A DNA stretch of 64,000 nucleotides from contig NZ_KB849176.1 in the NCBI RefSeq assembly GCF_000367925.1, forward strand, positions 486,191 through 550,190. The letters run 5' to 3'. Made by a program: the position numbers and the translations under genes. This document shows, one piece after another, positions 6,942 to 15,206 of the stretch. Under the pieces are notes generated by a model. It saw only the letters and a program-made list of their open reading frames with translations. It was not told the DNA's origin and made no database searches. The DNA comes from Acinetobacter bohemicus ANC 3994 (GTDB taxonomy: Bacteria > Pseudomonadota > Gammaproteobacteria > Pseudomonadales > Moraxellaceae). Every line of letters starts with the position of its first letter. Within the stretch, counting starts at the first letter, position 1.

Positions 6942-8234
6942 ATGGATCAGAAAAAACTATTAAAATTTATTCTAGTTGCTATGGTTTCTGGAATACTAAT
7001 TGGTTGGCTTTTTCATAGTAATTTGAGTACTACTCAAGCTGAAAATATCGCGTCATATTTTAAAATTCTTACAGATATATTCTTAAGATTAATTAAAATG
7101 ATTATTGCCCCATTGGTCTTTGCAACAATTGTTTCAGGGCTAATCTCAATGGGTAAATCATCATCATTGGGTTCGATTACGCTTAAAGCCATGAGCTGGT
7201 TTATTGGTGCATCTCTCATCTCTTTGCTTTTAGGCATGGGCATGGCAAACCTATTACAACCTGGTGCAGGAATGAATCTTCCAATTCCTACAGCACCTGT
7301 TGATGTAGGTGTCAGTGCAACCAGTTTAAATATACAAACCTTTATTACGCATATTTTTCCAAAAAGCTTCGCCGAGGCGATGGCGAATAACGAAATTTTA
7401 CAGATTCTAATCTTCTCTATTTTCTTTGGTTCAGCCTTAGCCTACGTGCATCATCAACAAGATGAAGGTACGGTCATTGCAAAAATTATTGATGAATTGT
7501 GCCGTGTCATGTTCCGTATAACTGATTACGTTATGATGTTTTCTCCTATTGCTGTTTTCTCGGCAATCGCTTCTGCAATTACCTTAAAAGGGCCACAAAT
7601 CATTATCGACTATAGTGTTTTTATAGGCGAATTTTATGCCAGCCTTTTCATTCTTTGGGCTGTAATTATTAGCGTTGGCTATATCTTCCTGAAAAAAGAC
7701 GTATTCCGTTTGCTTAAGACCGTTCGTGAACCTGCGGTATTAGGTTTTGCAACAGCAAGTAGTGAATCTGCTTATCCAAAACTAATGGTAGCATTGGAAA
7801 AATTTGGTGTACCAAAGCGTATTATCAGCTTTGTCCTGCCATTGGGTTACTCATTTAACCTCGATGGTTCAATGATTTACATGTCTTTTGCAGTACTATT
7901 TATTGCTCAAGCTTATAATATTGATTTAAGTATCTCACAACAAATTTTGATGCTGCTTACACTGATGATTACCAGTAAGGGTATTGCAGGTGTTTCTCGT
8001 GCATCGTTGGTGGTGATTGCTGCAACATTAGCAATGTTTAAACTTCCAGAAGCGGGTATTTTGCTGATTCTTGCAGTAGATCATTTCTTAGACATGGGAC
8101 GTACAGCAACGAATATTATTGGTAATAGTGTTGCAACGGCGGTCATTGCTAAAACTGAAAGTCATAAAGCAGATGAAAGCGAGATAGTTTTGATTCAACC
8201 ACTTACTCCAAGTGAGCAGAATAATTCTCTCTAA
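6942..8234 (+). CDS. Dicarboxylate/amino acid:cation symporter (DAACS family)
   Basis: A 430-aa inner-membrane transporter of the GltP/DctA/glutamate transporter group, predicted to import aspartate, glutamate or C4-dicarboxylates with protons or sodium. Family signatures are present: the serine-rich hairpin ATASSESAYPKLM, GYSFNLDGSMIYMSFAVLFIAQA before the second hairpin, and MGRTATNIIGNSVATAVIAK near the C-terminus. The N-terminal half has the usual long hydrophobic helices. AGGAAG precedes the ATG at 6942. Being divergent from a periplasmic asparaginase, amino-acid uptake is the most economical role; DctA-like use of succinate or fumarate remains possible. Confidence 0.92.
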   Translation: MDQKKLLKFILVAMVSGILIGWLFHSNLSTTQAENIASYFKILTDIFLRLIKMIIAPLVFATIVSGLISMGKSSSLGSITLKAMSWFIGASLISLLLGMGMANLLQPGAGMNLPIPTAPVDVGVSATSLNIQTFITHIFPKSFAEAMANNEILQILIFSIFFGSALAYVHHQQDEGTVIAKIIDELCRVMFRITDYVMMFSPIAVFSAIASAITLKGPQIIIDYSVFIGEFYASLFILWAVIISVGYIFLKKDVFRLLKTVREPAVLGFATASSESAYPKLMVALEKFGVPKRIISFVLPLGYSFNLDGSMIYMSFAVLFIAQAYNIDLSISQQILMLLTLMITSKGIAGVSRASLVVIAATLAMFKLPEAGILLILAVDHFLDMGRTATNIIGNSVATAVIAKTESHKADESEIVLIQPLTPSEQNNSL

Positions 8235-8257
8235 GCATTGAACTCTCCCAGTTAGAT

Positions 8258-8287
8258 AAAAAACACCACATAAAGTGGTGTTTTTTT
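8258..8287 (+). terminator. Terminator after the symporter gene
   Basis: AAAACACCAC-ATAAA-GTGGTGTTTTTTT is a hairpin with a T run, 24 bp after the symporter stop. Confidence 0.9.
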
Positions 8288-8561
8288 AGTTGAGGGCATT
8301 AAAATCAGACTGCTGCGAAGTTCTTCATATCAATTAAAAAACGCTGGCTTACATCGACTTGTTCTTTACTGTGAACTTTTGGGAGAAGTTACAAAATTGC
8401 TATTATTAATGATGAAGTGTGTCGTTTAGAAGAAAAGTGTTTTGGTTGGTGAGGATTTTGATTAAATTAAATAAGATGTTAAATTAAATTTAAAATATTT
8501 TATATTGATTAATCAGTATCTTATGGTTTTAATTTGACGGACACCGCTTCCGCCAAATATT

Positions 8562-8596
8562 AAAAAAGACCCTTGATCATCAAGGGTCTTTTTTTT
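8562..8596. terminator. Orphan bidirectional terminator
   Basis: GACCCTTGAT and ATCAAGGGTC form a strong stem flanked by A6 and T8. No intact gene adjoins it on either side, which suggests that a gene was lost here. Confidence 0.85.
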
Positions 8597-9138
8597 AACT
8601 TTAATTTTGTCTTAGATAAAAACCCACATAAAAAATTAGATTATAAAAGTTCTCAAATAAGCTCATGCAAAAGGGAAATACGAGTTAAATTTTGTTTTGA
8701 CTCAGCTCAGTTTTATAACGACTGACTATTTATGCGAACTTTAAAACTTATGTTCTGAGAATCTATGTCTATGCTTCAAGCGAAAAGTTATTGATTGAAT
8801 CACCACTAATTTGCCCTGATCGTACAAACCCAAAACAAAGATGGCTAGGGCAAACATCTTTTAGAGAATGCTCAATTTAAGTATTACGATCCAGCCTTTT
8901 CTTTACCAATTCGTTTAACGGTCTTTAACGTCTTTTTCTCTTTCATCTGTCCAATATTGGCTCCAGTAACTTTTCTCAAGCTTAATTTTTACTTGTTATT
9001 CGGATTAATAGACATTTCATCATTTATAAAAGCTAGGGATGCATGAATTTTTAAATACATGGGCAATAAGGTCAAATAAGAGGGATGAATATCTAAAATA
9101 ATAGGATGAATTTTATACTTAAATTTTTATTTAAGGAC

Positions 9139-9166
9139 TTTACAAGATCAAAAAAAAGCCTATAAT
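9139..9166 (+). promoter_or_regulatory. Sigma-70-type promoter of the pilus operon
   Basis: TTTACA (9139-9144) and a perfect TATAAT (9161-9166) are separated by 16 bp, about 54 bp before the pilin start codon. Confidence 0.65.
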
Positions 9167-9219
9167 CCACTCCATATTTTAATTTAGTGTGTCATCTTTC
9201 ACATTATATGGGGCATTTT

Positions 9220-9687
9220 ATGAAAAAAGTCATTGTTTCGGCAGTTTTAGGTTTTTCTTCTCTTTTGACTGTAGCGCATGCGGCAGGCACCGACTCTACT
9301 CAATTTGAGGTTAAACTTACAGTAAATGAATCATGTAAGTTTACCGCGGCTCAAGACGTGGAATTTGCTTCTGTTGATCGTTCTACTAAATCTGCAAGCA
9401 ATGCGAAAGGCCAGTTAAATGTTACTTGTACTTTAAATACACCTTATAAAATTGCTTTAGCAGGCAGTGGTGAAATGAGTAACACAAATGCTGCTTCAAC
9501 CAGCAAAGTTCCATATAAATTGTATCAAGATTCTACCCGTACAACCGAGTGGGACGCTGTAAACTTATTATCAAAAACAGGTAATGGTAAAGATCAAGCT
9601 ATTCCTGTGTATGCTAAATTAGCGGGTAATACCAACGTTGAAGCGGGTAATTATGTAGATACAGTGGTTGCAACTGTAACTTACTAA
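9220..9687 (+). CDS. Major pilin, spore coat U domain (CsuA/B-like)
   Basis: A 155-aa secreted subunit of an archaic chaperone-usher pilus. It has a signal peptide (ends AHAAG) and one SCPU domain: TQFEVKLTVNESC at the N-terminus with the donor-strand-like segment, a disulfide pair (Cys in NESCKF and NVTCTL), VPYKLYQD and a C-terminal VATVTY. I chose the ATG at 9220 over the GTG at 9187 because GGGG lies just upstream and the signal peptide then starts MKKVIVS. It is the first gene of a chaperone-usher operon, where the main rod subunit is expected. Confidence 0.9.
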   Translation: MKKVIVSAVLGFSSLLTVAHAAGTDSTQFEVKLTVNESCKFTAAQDVEFASVDRSTKSASNAKGQLNVTCTLNTPYKIALAGSGEMSNTNAASTSKVPYKLYQDSTRTTEWDAVNLLSKTGNGKDQAIPVYAKLAGNTNVEAGNYVDTVVATVTY

Positions 9688-9722
9688 TTGCTTAGAGCTG
9701 TACGAATAGAGTGACGCAGTAT

Positions 9723-10448
9723 ATGAACAAATTGAGACAATTCATTTGTGCTTCTATCGTTTCACTTTATTCGCTGAGCAGTTTTGCAGCCAGTCTGCAA
9801 GTTGCTCCAATTTCTGTTGCATTCTCCCCGCAAGAAAAAGCCAAAGAAATATGGCTGACCAATACCAGTGAGCGACCTATTCGGGCGCAAACTCGTGTGC
9901 TGATCTGGTCGCAAGTTGCAGGTCAGGATCAAGTGAATCCTACACGAGACTTGGTTGCCAGCCCATCGATTACAGAAATTAAAGCGGGTGAGCAACAGCT
10001 AATCCGAATTATTCGTATTGCCCCGCAAAATACTGCAGTAGAACAGACTTACCGCTTATTGATTGATGAACTGCCAAGTTCAGCACAAGCCGATGCACAG
10101 ACTGGCTTGCAGTTATTATTACAGTATTCTATTCCAGTTTTTATCCAGCCTACTGACAGTATTGCCATGCGCAATGGTTTAACGCTGTTAAATCAGGTGA
10201 ATTTTCAATATCAGAATCAACAGCTGATAGTAACGAATAATGCGAAAAGCCATATTCGGATTAGTGAATTAACCTATATCAATCCAAATGGTGAAAGAAT
10301 ACCGTTAATCAATGGTCTGGTGGGCTATGCGCTTGCTGGTCAGAGTATGCGTTGGGATATTCCTGAGTCTAAAAAGATACTCCAAAATGGCAAGTTTGAA
10401 GCCAGAATCAATAGTGATGGTTTAGCACAGATGCTTCCCATCCAATAA
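9723..10448 (+). CDS. Periplasmic pilus chaperone (CsuC-like)
   Basis: A 241-aa PapD-type chaperone with a signal peptide (to FAAS) and two Ig-like domains. The first carries LQVAPISVAFSP and TNTSERPIRAQTRV, the second ITNNAKSHIRIS-like strands and a C-terminal ARINSDG. Such chaperones cap pilin subunits in the periplasm and deliver them to the usher. I prefer the ATG at 9723 to the GTG at 9711, since it gives a compact signal sequence. It lies 35 bp after the major pilin and 6 bp before the usher. Confidence 0.9.
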   Translation: MNKLRQFICASIVSLYSLSSFAASLQVAPISVAFSPQEKAKEIWLTNTSERPIRAQTRVLIWSQVAGQDQVNPTRDLVASPSITEIKAGEQQLIRIIRIAPQNTAVEQTYRLLIDELPSSAQADAQTGLQLLLQYSIPVFIQPTDSIAMRNGLTLLNQVNFQYQNQQLIVTNNAKSHIRISELTYINPNGERIPLINGLVGYALAGQSMRWDIPESKKILQNGKFEARINSDGLAQMLPIQ

Positions 10449-10454
10449 GTAGTA

Positions 10455-12836
10455 ATGATAAAAAAGTTCGCTTACTGTGGCCCATTATTTCAAGCATTGC
10501 TGTGTACCTATTGTTTATCCAGTACTTTGGTGATTGCCAGCGAAACCGTCAGTTTAGAGGATGATGGTATTGAGCAGCAGGAGCTGTATTTAAGTATTGT
10601 GTTGAATCAGGCATCTAGCTCAACTTTTGGGCACTTTATTCAAACACCGCATGATTTACTGATTTCACGGACGACCCTGCAAGAACTGCAATTAAAAGTC
10701 AGTGTACCTGATGCTCCCCAGCATGCAGGTTTTATCAGTTTGTCTCAAATTTCTGGCTTGAACTACAATTACAATGTCGCTGCGCAAAGTATCCATTTGA
10801 ATGTAGCTGTCTCTTTTTTGCAGAACAATACCGTGGCAGGATTTATTCCGATTGAAGCCGCCAAAGTCAACGCCCAGCAGATTAAACCGGGTGTGCTTTT
10901 CAATTACGATTTTTATGCTCAAGCCACTGAAGATGTTTGGTCTTTAAGCGGTTGGAATGAGCTGCGTTTTTTTGGTTTTGGGGCGGGCAGTGTTTTAAGT
11001 ATTGCTGCCAATCATGCTTATACCCAGTCAAAGACATCGGAAGAATTGAATAGCCAGATTTTAGATACTTATTGGCAAAAGGATTTTGCCAATCGGGCAT
11101 TGACATTAACATTAGGCGATAGTCAGTCGCGCGCTTTAGATTGGAGTCGTTCGACCCGAATTTCAGGCATTAAATTGGCAAAAAACTATAATTTACAGCC
11201 ATATCAAGTGACTTCACCGTTAGCCTCATTTAAAGATTCAGTGCTATTGCCGTCAACGGTAGATTTATTAATTAATGGTATTCAGCAAAGCAGCAGTGAA
11301 GTACTTCCGGGGCAGTTTAATATTCAGACTGCACCGTCAATTACAGGTGCAGGAACAGCACAGTTATTAATTACTGATTTGAATGGACAGCAACGGGTTG
11401 TCAATTTTTCCTTATTTGGTACTTCACAGTTATTGCAGCAAGGTTTATCCGACTGGGATGTAAGTCTAGGAGTGAATAAGCTGAATTATGCGGTCAAGTC
11501 ATTTAGCTATGGGCATGATCTTTTAATGAATGCCACTTTCCGGCATGGTCTCAGCAATGACACGACATTGGAAAGCCATACTGAATATTCAAATGATCTG
11601 GCTTTAGCAGGATTCGGTATTGTACACCGCTTGCCAAATACTTCAGGCGTGCTGAATGGCTCTTACAGTTATAGCGAATTAAACCAGCAGGCAGGGCAGG
11701 CGTTTTCAGCAGGTTATGAGTGGAATAACCGCTTGATCAACTTTTCTATGCATCATCAGCAAAGTGACGGTAAATTTGGTGATTTGGCAAGCGGTTTGGG
11801 CTATGCCTATATTGACCGTTCTGATCATGTTTTTTTGGGGGTGAATACGCCTCTTGGCCAATTTGGTAGCAGTTATGCAGCACAGCAATATCAGGGCATT
11901 GATAATGAATATTTGATCTTTAATTGGTCTTATTATTTTCCTTCTAAGAATTATCTCACCTTGAATATGACCCGTGATTTAAATGAAAAAAGTAATACCT
12001 TTTTTATGTCATTGAATATTCCGCTAGACCGTCAGACCAATGCCGCCATGAATGCCCAAAAAAATACAGAGCGTAATAAAGTGTCGGCAAGTGTGCGTAA
12101 AACAGCTTTGCAAAATCAAGCGGATTGGGGCTGGCAAAGCAACATTGAATATAGTGATCCAAGCAATTATAGCTTACAGGGACAGTTGCAGCGGGAAACC
12201 TCAGTGGGACAATGGGATCTGGGTTTTCAGAATGCCAAAATTAACGATGAAGATTATAGTACTGTCATCGGGTCAGCACGTGGCAGTCTGGTGATGATGA
12301 ACCGCAATTTTTTTGCCATGCGTCAATCACTGAACTCATTTGCCGTGGTATCTACAGCAGGTGTGGCGGATATTCCCGTGCGGCTGGAAAATCGTCTCGT
12401 GGGAAAAACTAATCGTAAGGGCTTGTTATTAATCGACTCACTGAATCCATATCAGCATAATGTAGTCTCTATAGATACGTTGGATTTACCACTAGAATAT
12501 AAAATTGAATCGACACAAATAGATGCAGTTCCCTATAGTGCTAGTGGCGTATATCTGAATTTTCCAGTGTATAAAATGCGTTCGGTACAATGGGCTGCGG
12601 TCGATGAGCAGAATCAGCCTTTAAAAATGGGAAGCCGAGTGTGGGTACAGCAAACTGCACCTCATTTAGAGAGTGTTGAACATACGATAGTTGGGCGGGA
12701 TGGCATGATTTATTTAGAAAATCCGGCTGCATCAACCGTTTTTGTCGAGCAAATGGGGCGGGTGTGTCGTATAGACTTGCCTGATTTTTCAGCGCAATAT
12801 GGTTTTCTAGATTTGGGGAATTTAACGTGCCAATAA
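10455..12836 (+). CDS. Outer-membrane usher (CsuD-like)
   Basis: A 793-aa fimbrial usher of the archaic type with a signal peptide (ending near VIAS), an N-terminal chaperone-binding region, a central beta-barrel with plug (residues about 130-640) and C-terminal domains with Cys pairs (QMGRVCRIDLP and GNLTCQ). Features such as GWNELRFFGFGAGSVLS, SSEVLPGQFNIQ and GLSNDTTLESHTEYS are typical usher segments. It assembles and secretes the pilus. It overlaps the tip gene by one base (TAATG), so translation is likely coupled. Confidence 0.93.
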   Translation: MIKKFAYCGPLFQALLCTYCLSSTLVIASETVSLEDDGIEQQELYLSIVLNQASSSTFGHFIQTPHDLLISRTTLQELQLKVSVPDAPQHAGFISLSQISGLNYNYNVAAQSIHLNVAVSFLQNNTVAGFIPIEAAKVNAQQIKPGVLFNYDFYAQATEDVWSLSGWNELRFFGFGAGSVLSIAANHAYTQSKTSEELNSQILDTYWQKDFANRALTLTLGDSQSRALDWSRSTRISGIKLAKNYNLQPYQVTSPLASFKDSVLLPSTVDLLINGIQQSSSEVLPGQFNIQTAPSITGAGTAQLLITDLNGQQRVVNFSLFGTSQLLQQGLSDWDVSLGVNKLNYAVKSFSYGHDLLMNATFRHGLSNDTTLESHTEYSNDLALAGFGIVHRLPNTSGVLNGSYSYSELNQQAGQAFSAGYEWNNRLINFSMHHQQSDGKFGDLASGLGYAYIDRSDHVFLGVNTPLGQFGSSYAAQQYQGIDNEYLIFNWSYYFPSKNYLTLNMTRDLNEKSNTFFMSLNIPLDRQTNAAMNAQKNTERNKVSASVRKTALQNQADWGWQSNIEYSDPSNYSLQGQLQRETSVGQWDLGFQNAKINDEDYSTVIGSARGSLVMMNRNFFAMRQSLNSFAVVSTAGVADIPVRLENRLVGKTNRKGLLLIDSLNPYQHNVVSIDTLDLPLEYKIESTQIDAVPYSASGVYLNFPVYKMRSVQWAAVDEQNQPLKMGSRVWVQQTAPHLESVEHTIVGRDGMIYLENPAASTVFVEQMGRVCRIDLPDFSAQYGFLDLGNLTCQ

Positions 12837-13840
12837 TGATGAATATTCACCATGTGCGACGTTCAGGGTTGCTGCTGGCGTATTGGATTTTTGCCCTAAT
12901 GCTGCCTTTTGCTCTAATGGGTGTTAGCTCATCGGTGCAAGCATCTGGTTCGTGCTGGCCGTCAGGTCCCGCTTTGAATTTCGGTTCGGTATCGGGTAAA
13001 GGAAAAACCAGCTATACCAATTGGCAAGTGACGTGTAACCAATATGGCCATACTAAAACAGTCAATGTGGCTTTGTGCCCTTATGCGACCGCGGGTGGTT
13101 TAGGCTTATCCAATAACCGTCGCCAAATGGTTTCATATTCTTCTTGGCCGCATTCTTATCTCACTTATGATTTGTTTTATGATCCTGCTTTGACCCAACG
13201 AATCGATACGCAAGCCAATTTATCGACATTAAAATGTACTTATAAAACTTTTACCGTGAATGAAAACCAGAAAGTTTTCGATCTACCCATTTATGGTTTG
13301 ACATATTCGGGGCAAAATGTAACAGCTGGAAGTTATCAGAATAATAATGATACGCGAGTCAATCTATTATATGCCTTTAGTCAGGACAAGCAGCCAAGTA
13401 CAGAAGATGTATTGGCATCTCAGTCAAGCAATCAAAGTGGCAACAGTTTGAGCGTCACGACAAACTATGAAAACAGCTGTAATCTGATTTCTGCATCCGA
13501 TCTGAATTTTGGTCAAATGAATGATTTATCTCAGGCAGTGACCAGTTCGACAACGGTAGCTTTGTCCTGTCCTTTGAATACGTCTTGGAAAGTGAATTTA
13601 GATCAAGGAATGAACTATGACGGTGCGACACGTCGTATGCGTAAGGGCGCAGACTACATTGCCTATGAATTATATCGCGATGCACAGTACAGTCAGTTGT
13701 GGAACAATAGCGGCGCATCACAGGGTACGGGCAACAATGGCACACAAACCATTAATATTTATGGAAAGGCAGGGCCAAGTTCAACGGCTGTACCTGCGGG
13801 AGAATATCAGGACACCATTACGGTGACCCTGACCTATTAA
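12836..13840 (+). CDS. Two-domain pilus tip adhesin (CsuE-like)
   Basis: A 334-aa protein with a signal peptide (ending VQASG) and two SCPU domains: the first at about 38-190 (SGSCWPSGPALNFGSVSG, LTYDLFYDPALTQR), the second at about 205-334 (ENSCNLISASDLNFGQMND, IAYELYRDAQYSQLWN, ending TVTLTY). Last position and double domain match CsuE, the tip adhesin of Csu pili. The ATG overlapping the usher stop is my choice; ATG at 12839 and GTG at 12827 are alternatives. Its stop codon overlaps that of the converging pilin gene. Confidence 0.88.
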   Translation: MMNIHHVRRSGLLLAYWIFALMLPFALMGVSSSVQASGSCWPSGPALNFGSVSGKGKTSYTNWQVTCNQYGHTKTVNVALCPYATAGGLGLSNNRRQMVSYSSWPHSYLTYDLFYDPALTQRIDTQANLSTLKCTYKTFTVNENQKVFDLPIYGLTYSGQNVTAGSYQNNNDTRVNLLYAFSQDKQPSTEDVLASQSSNQSGNSLSVTTNYENSCNLISASDLNFGQMNDLSQAVTSSTTVALSCPLNTSWKVNLDQGMNYDGATRRMRKGADYIAYELYRDAQYSQLWNNSGASQGTGNNGTQTINIYGKAGPSSTAVPAGEYQDTITVTLTY

Positions 13841-13845
13841 TAGGT
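13832..13845. repeat. Palindrome encoding Thr-Tyr-stop on both strands
   Basis: ACCTATTAATAGGT is a perfect 14-bp palindrome. On the plus strand it gives Thr-Tyr-stop for the tip adhesin, and on the minus strand the same Thr-Tyr-stop for the opposing pilin. It leaves no room for a terminator between the two genes. Confidence 0.95.
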
Positions 13846-14316
13846 AATGACAGCGGTTACTTTGTCGGTATATTGGCCAGCAGGAACATTGGTATTTGTT
13901 TGGTTGACTTGCCCCCAAACGGGAATTTTTTGGGTATTTCCCGTGCCAGTATTGCTATAAGCATTTTGAGTATCTGCGCCCCAGAGCGTTGTCCGATTGG
14001 CATCCTGATACAGGGTATAAGGAATTTTAGCGTTATTTGAAGCCGCATTTGCCATCGCTCTTTGGCTTTGCAATGCAATACGATAAGGCGTTCCTTGGGT
14101 ACACGTCACTGCCAAATGGTTACTTTGATTTGAGCCTTTTGATGCGCGGTTAATGCTGCCAAAATCGAGATTTGAACTATTGGCTGCCGTAATATTGCAC
14201 GTTTCTTTAATGGTAACGCTCACGTTAAACTGAGTCGATTGCTGGTTTGCTGCATAAATCAGCGCCGATGCACCAACCAAAATACAGGTCAACAGAGCAT
14301 AAAGTGGTAATTTCAT
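13837..14316 (-). CDS. Second SCPU-domain pilin, inverted and convergent
   Basis: A 159-aa secreted SCPU protein and a paralogue of the first pilin. It has a signal peptide (ends IYAAN), TQFNVSVTIKETCNITA, the second Cys in LAVTCTQGTPYRIALQ, IPYTLYQDANRTTLWG and a C-terminal VTAVITY. The Cys pair and donor-strand segment are kept, so it looks functional. It is oriented against the operon and overlaps the tip gene by three bases at the stop, so it must have its own promoter upstream of 14316. It could be an alternative or minor subunit for the same usher. Confidence 0.88.
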   Translation of the reverse strand: MKLPLYALLTCILVGASALIYAANQQSTQFNVSVTIKETCNITAANSSNLDFGSINRASKGSNQSNHLAVTCTQGTPYRIALQSQRAMANAASNNAKIPYTLYQDANRTTLWGADTQNAYSNTGTGNTQKIPVWGQVNQTNTNVPAGQYTDKVTAVITY

Positions 14317-14700
14317 ACATTATCTTTTTTTATTAAGTCTATTCATTAACGATAGCGTACTAATTTTTTATCAAAAAGTATATTCATAAGCTAATAATTG
14401 CTATAGAAGACCTTATACGTCAGTAGGTTATGACTGAAATAAGGCTAGATCATGGATAGATTTAAAAGCATATCCCCAAGATTGTAATGACTTGCTTAAA
14501 ACAGTTAAATATTTAGCCAGAACCATTTGGAAAAAGTGGTCAAGTGATCATCACAAAATTGTTTGCATCTAAAATGGGGTGTATCTAATGGTGAGCTGAA
14601 AGCTTTATCGCAAAGGACTTTAAGCTTGATTTTTTCTAGATGATTCACTTTATAGGTGCTACTTTATTGGCGAGATTAGTTTGTATCTGCTAAATCTAAG
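14317..14700. other. Intergenic stretch between inverted pilin and czcI
   Basis: The 384 bp contain the promoter region of the inverted pilin and a likely transposase fragment (about 14440-14640). No intact gene is visible. Confidence 0.5.
14442..14637 (+). pseudogene. Possible IS5-type transposase C-terminal remnant
   Basis: One frame reads VKYLARTIWKKWSSDHHKI before a stop, and a +1 frame continues HLKW...GELKALSQRTLS. This resembles the TIWKKWSGYHRRSLVETKM...GERL region at the end of IS5-family transposases in Acinetobacter, with one or more frameshifts. Upstream and downstream element ends were not found. The match is from memory only. Confidence 0.35.
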
Positions 14701-14728
14701 TGCTTTCGATAAAAATGATCGCTATAAT
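14701..14728 (+). promoter_or_regulatory. Probable promoter of the czc operon
   Basis: A perfect TATAAT (14723-14728) lies 26 bp before czcI, with a weak -35 (TGCTTT, 14701-14706) at 16-bp spacing. A poor -35 would fit an activated promoter. Confidence 0.45.
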
Positions 14729-14754
14729 GCGGGCTTAAAGTTTAAGATGATGTT

Positions 14755-15159
14755 ATGAAGAAAAAGACATTTCTGATACAGATCTTCCTGCTATTGTTCA
14801 CCTTTCAAAGTATTTGGAATGTGGCGGAAGCGGCGTGTCTGCATGAAATGCCAAATGTGACTTCATTTTTAAATGAACCCTCTCTTGCGCAACCAATTGC
14901 ACAAAGTAATGACAATCAACAAAGTCTGCTCGATGATCAAAAAATTTATGATTACTGTCAAAAAATATGTTTTAACGACAGGTGTAGCCACTTATCGAAT
15001 CATATTGCACTTGAGCTAGATACCCAGTCTTATTATAACAATAAACCCAATTTTCAAGTCGATATTCGACACGCTCGACCTTGGGCGAATTTTTACCAAT
15101 CGCCCTATCTTCCTCGTTTAGCTCCACCTCCCGAATTATCCCCGCTCGCGGTGGGGTAG
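14755..15159 (+). CDS. czcI: CzcI-like periplasmic protein of the metal efflux operon
   Basis: A 134-aa exported protein with a signal peptide (ending AEA-ACL). The mature part has four scattered Cys (ACLHEM, YDYCQKIC, NDRCSH) and a proline-rich C-terminus (PPPELSPLAVG). Position and size match the small CzcI proteins that precede czcCBA and are thought to modulate the response to Zn/Co/Cd. Sequence conservation in this family is weak, so the name rests mainly on context. It lies 47 bp before czcC. Confidence 0.65.
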   Translation: MKKKTFLIQIFLLLFTFQSIWNVAEAACLHEMPNVTSFLNEPSLAQPIAQSNDNQQSLLDDQKIYDYCQKICFNDRCSHLSNHIALELDTQSYYNNKPNFQVDIRHARPWANFYQSPYLPRLAPPPELSPLAVG

Positions 15160-15206
15160 CCTAAAACAACCCACCATCATTCTATTCATGTTTGTGGGAC
15201 ATCTTC

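Larger units (their letters stand above)
8235..9138. other. Gene-poor stretch with decayed fragments
   Basis: About 900 bp without an intact gene. It holds two terminators (8258-8287 and 8562-8596) and, on the minus strand between them, a short reading fragment ending MKNFAAV-stop (near 8308-8390) with a stop only about 28 codons upstream. On the plus strand a fragment runs to a stop near 8880 (contains LICPDRTNPKQRWLGQTSF). Neither is recognisable; both look like gene remnants. Confidence 0.5.

Noticed and set aside
13857..14078. Alternative frame inside the inverted pilin
   Set aside because: It lies within the SCPU gene and lacks a signal peptide or ribosome site.
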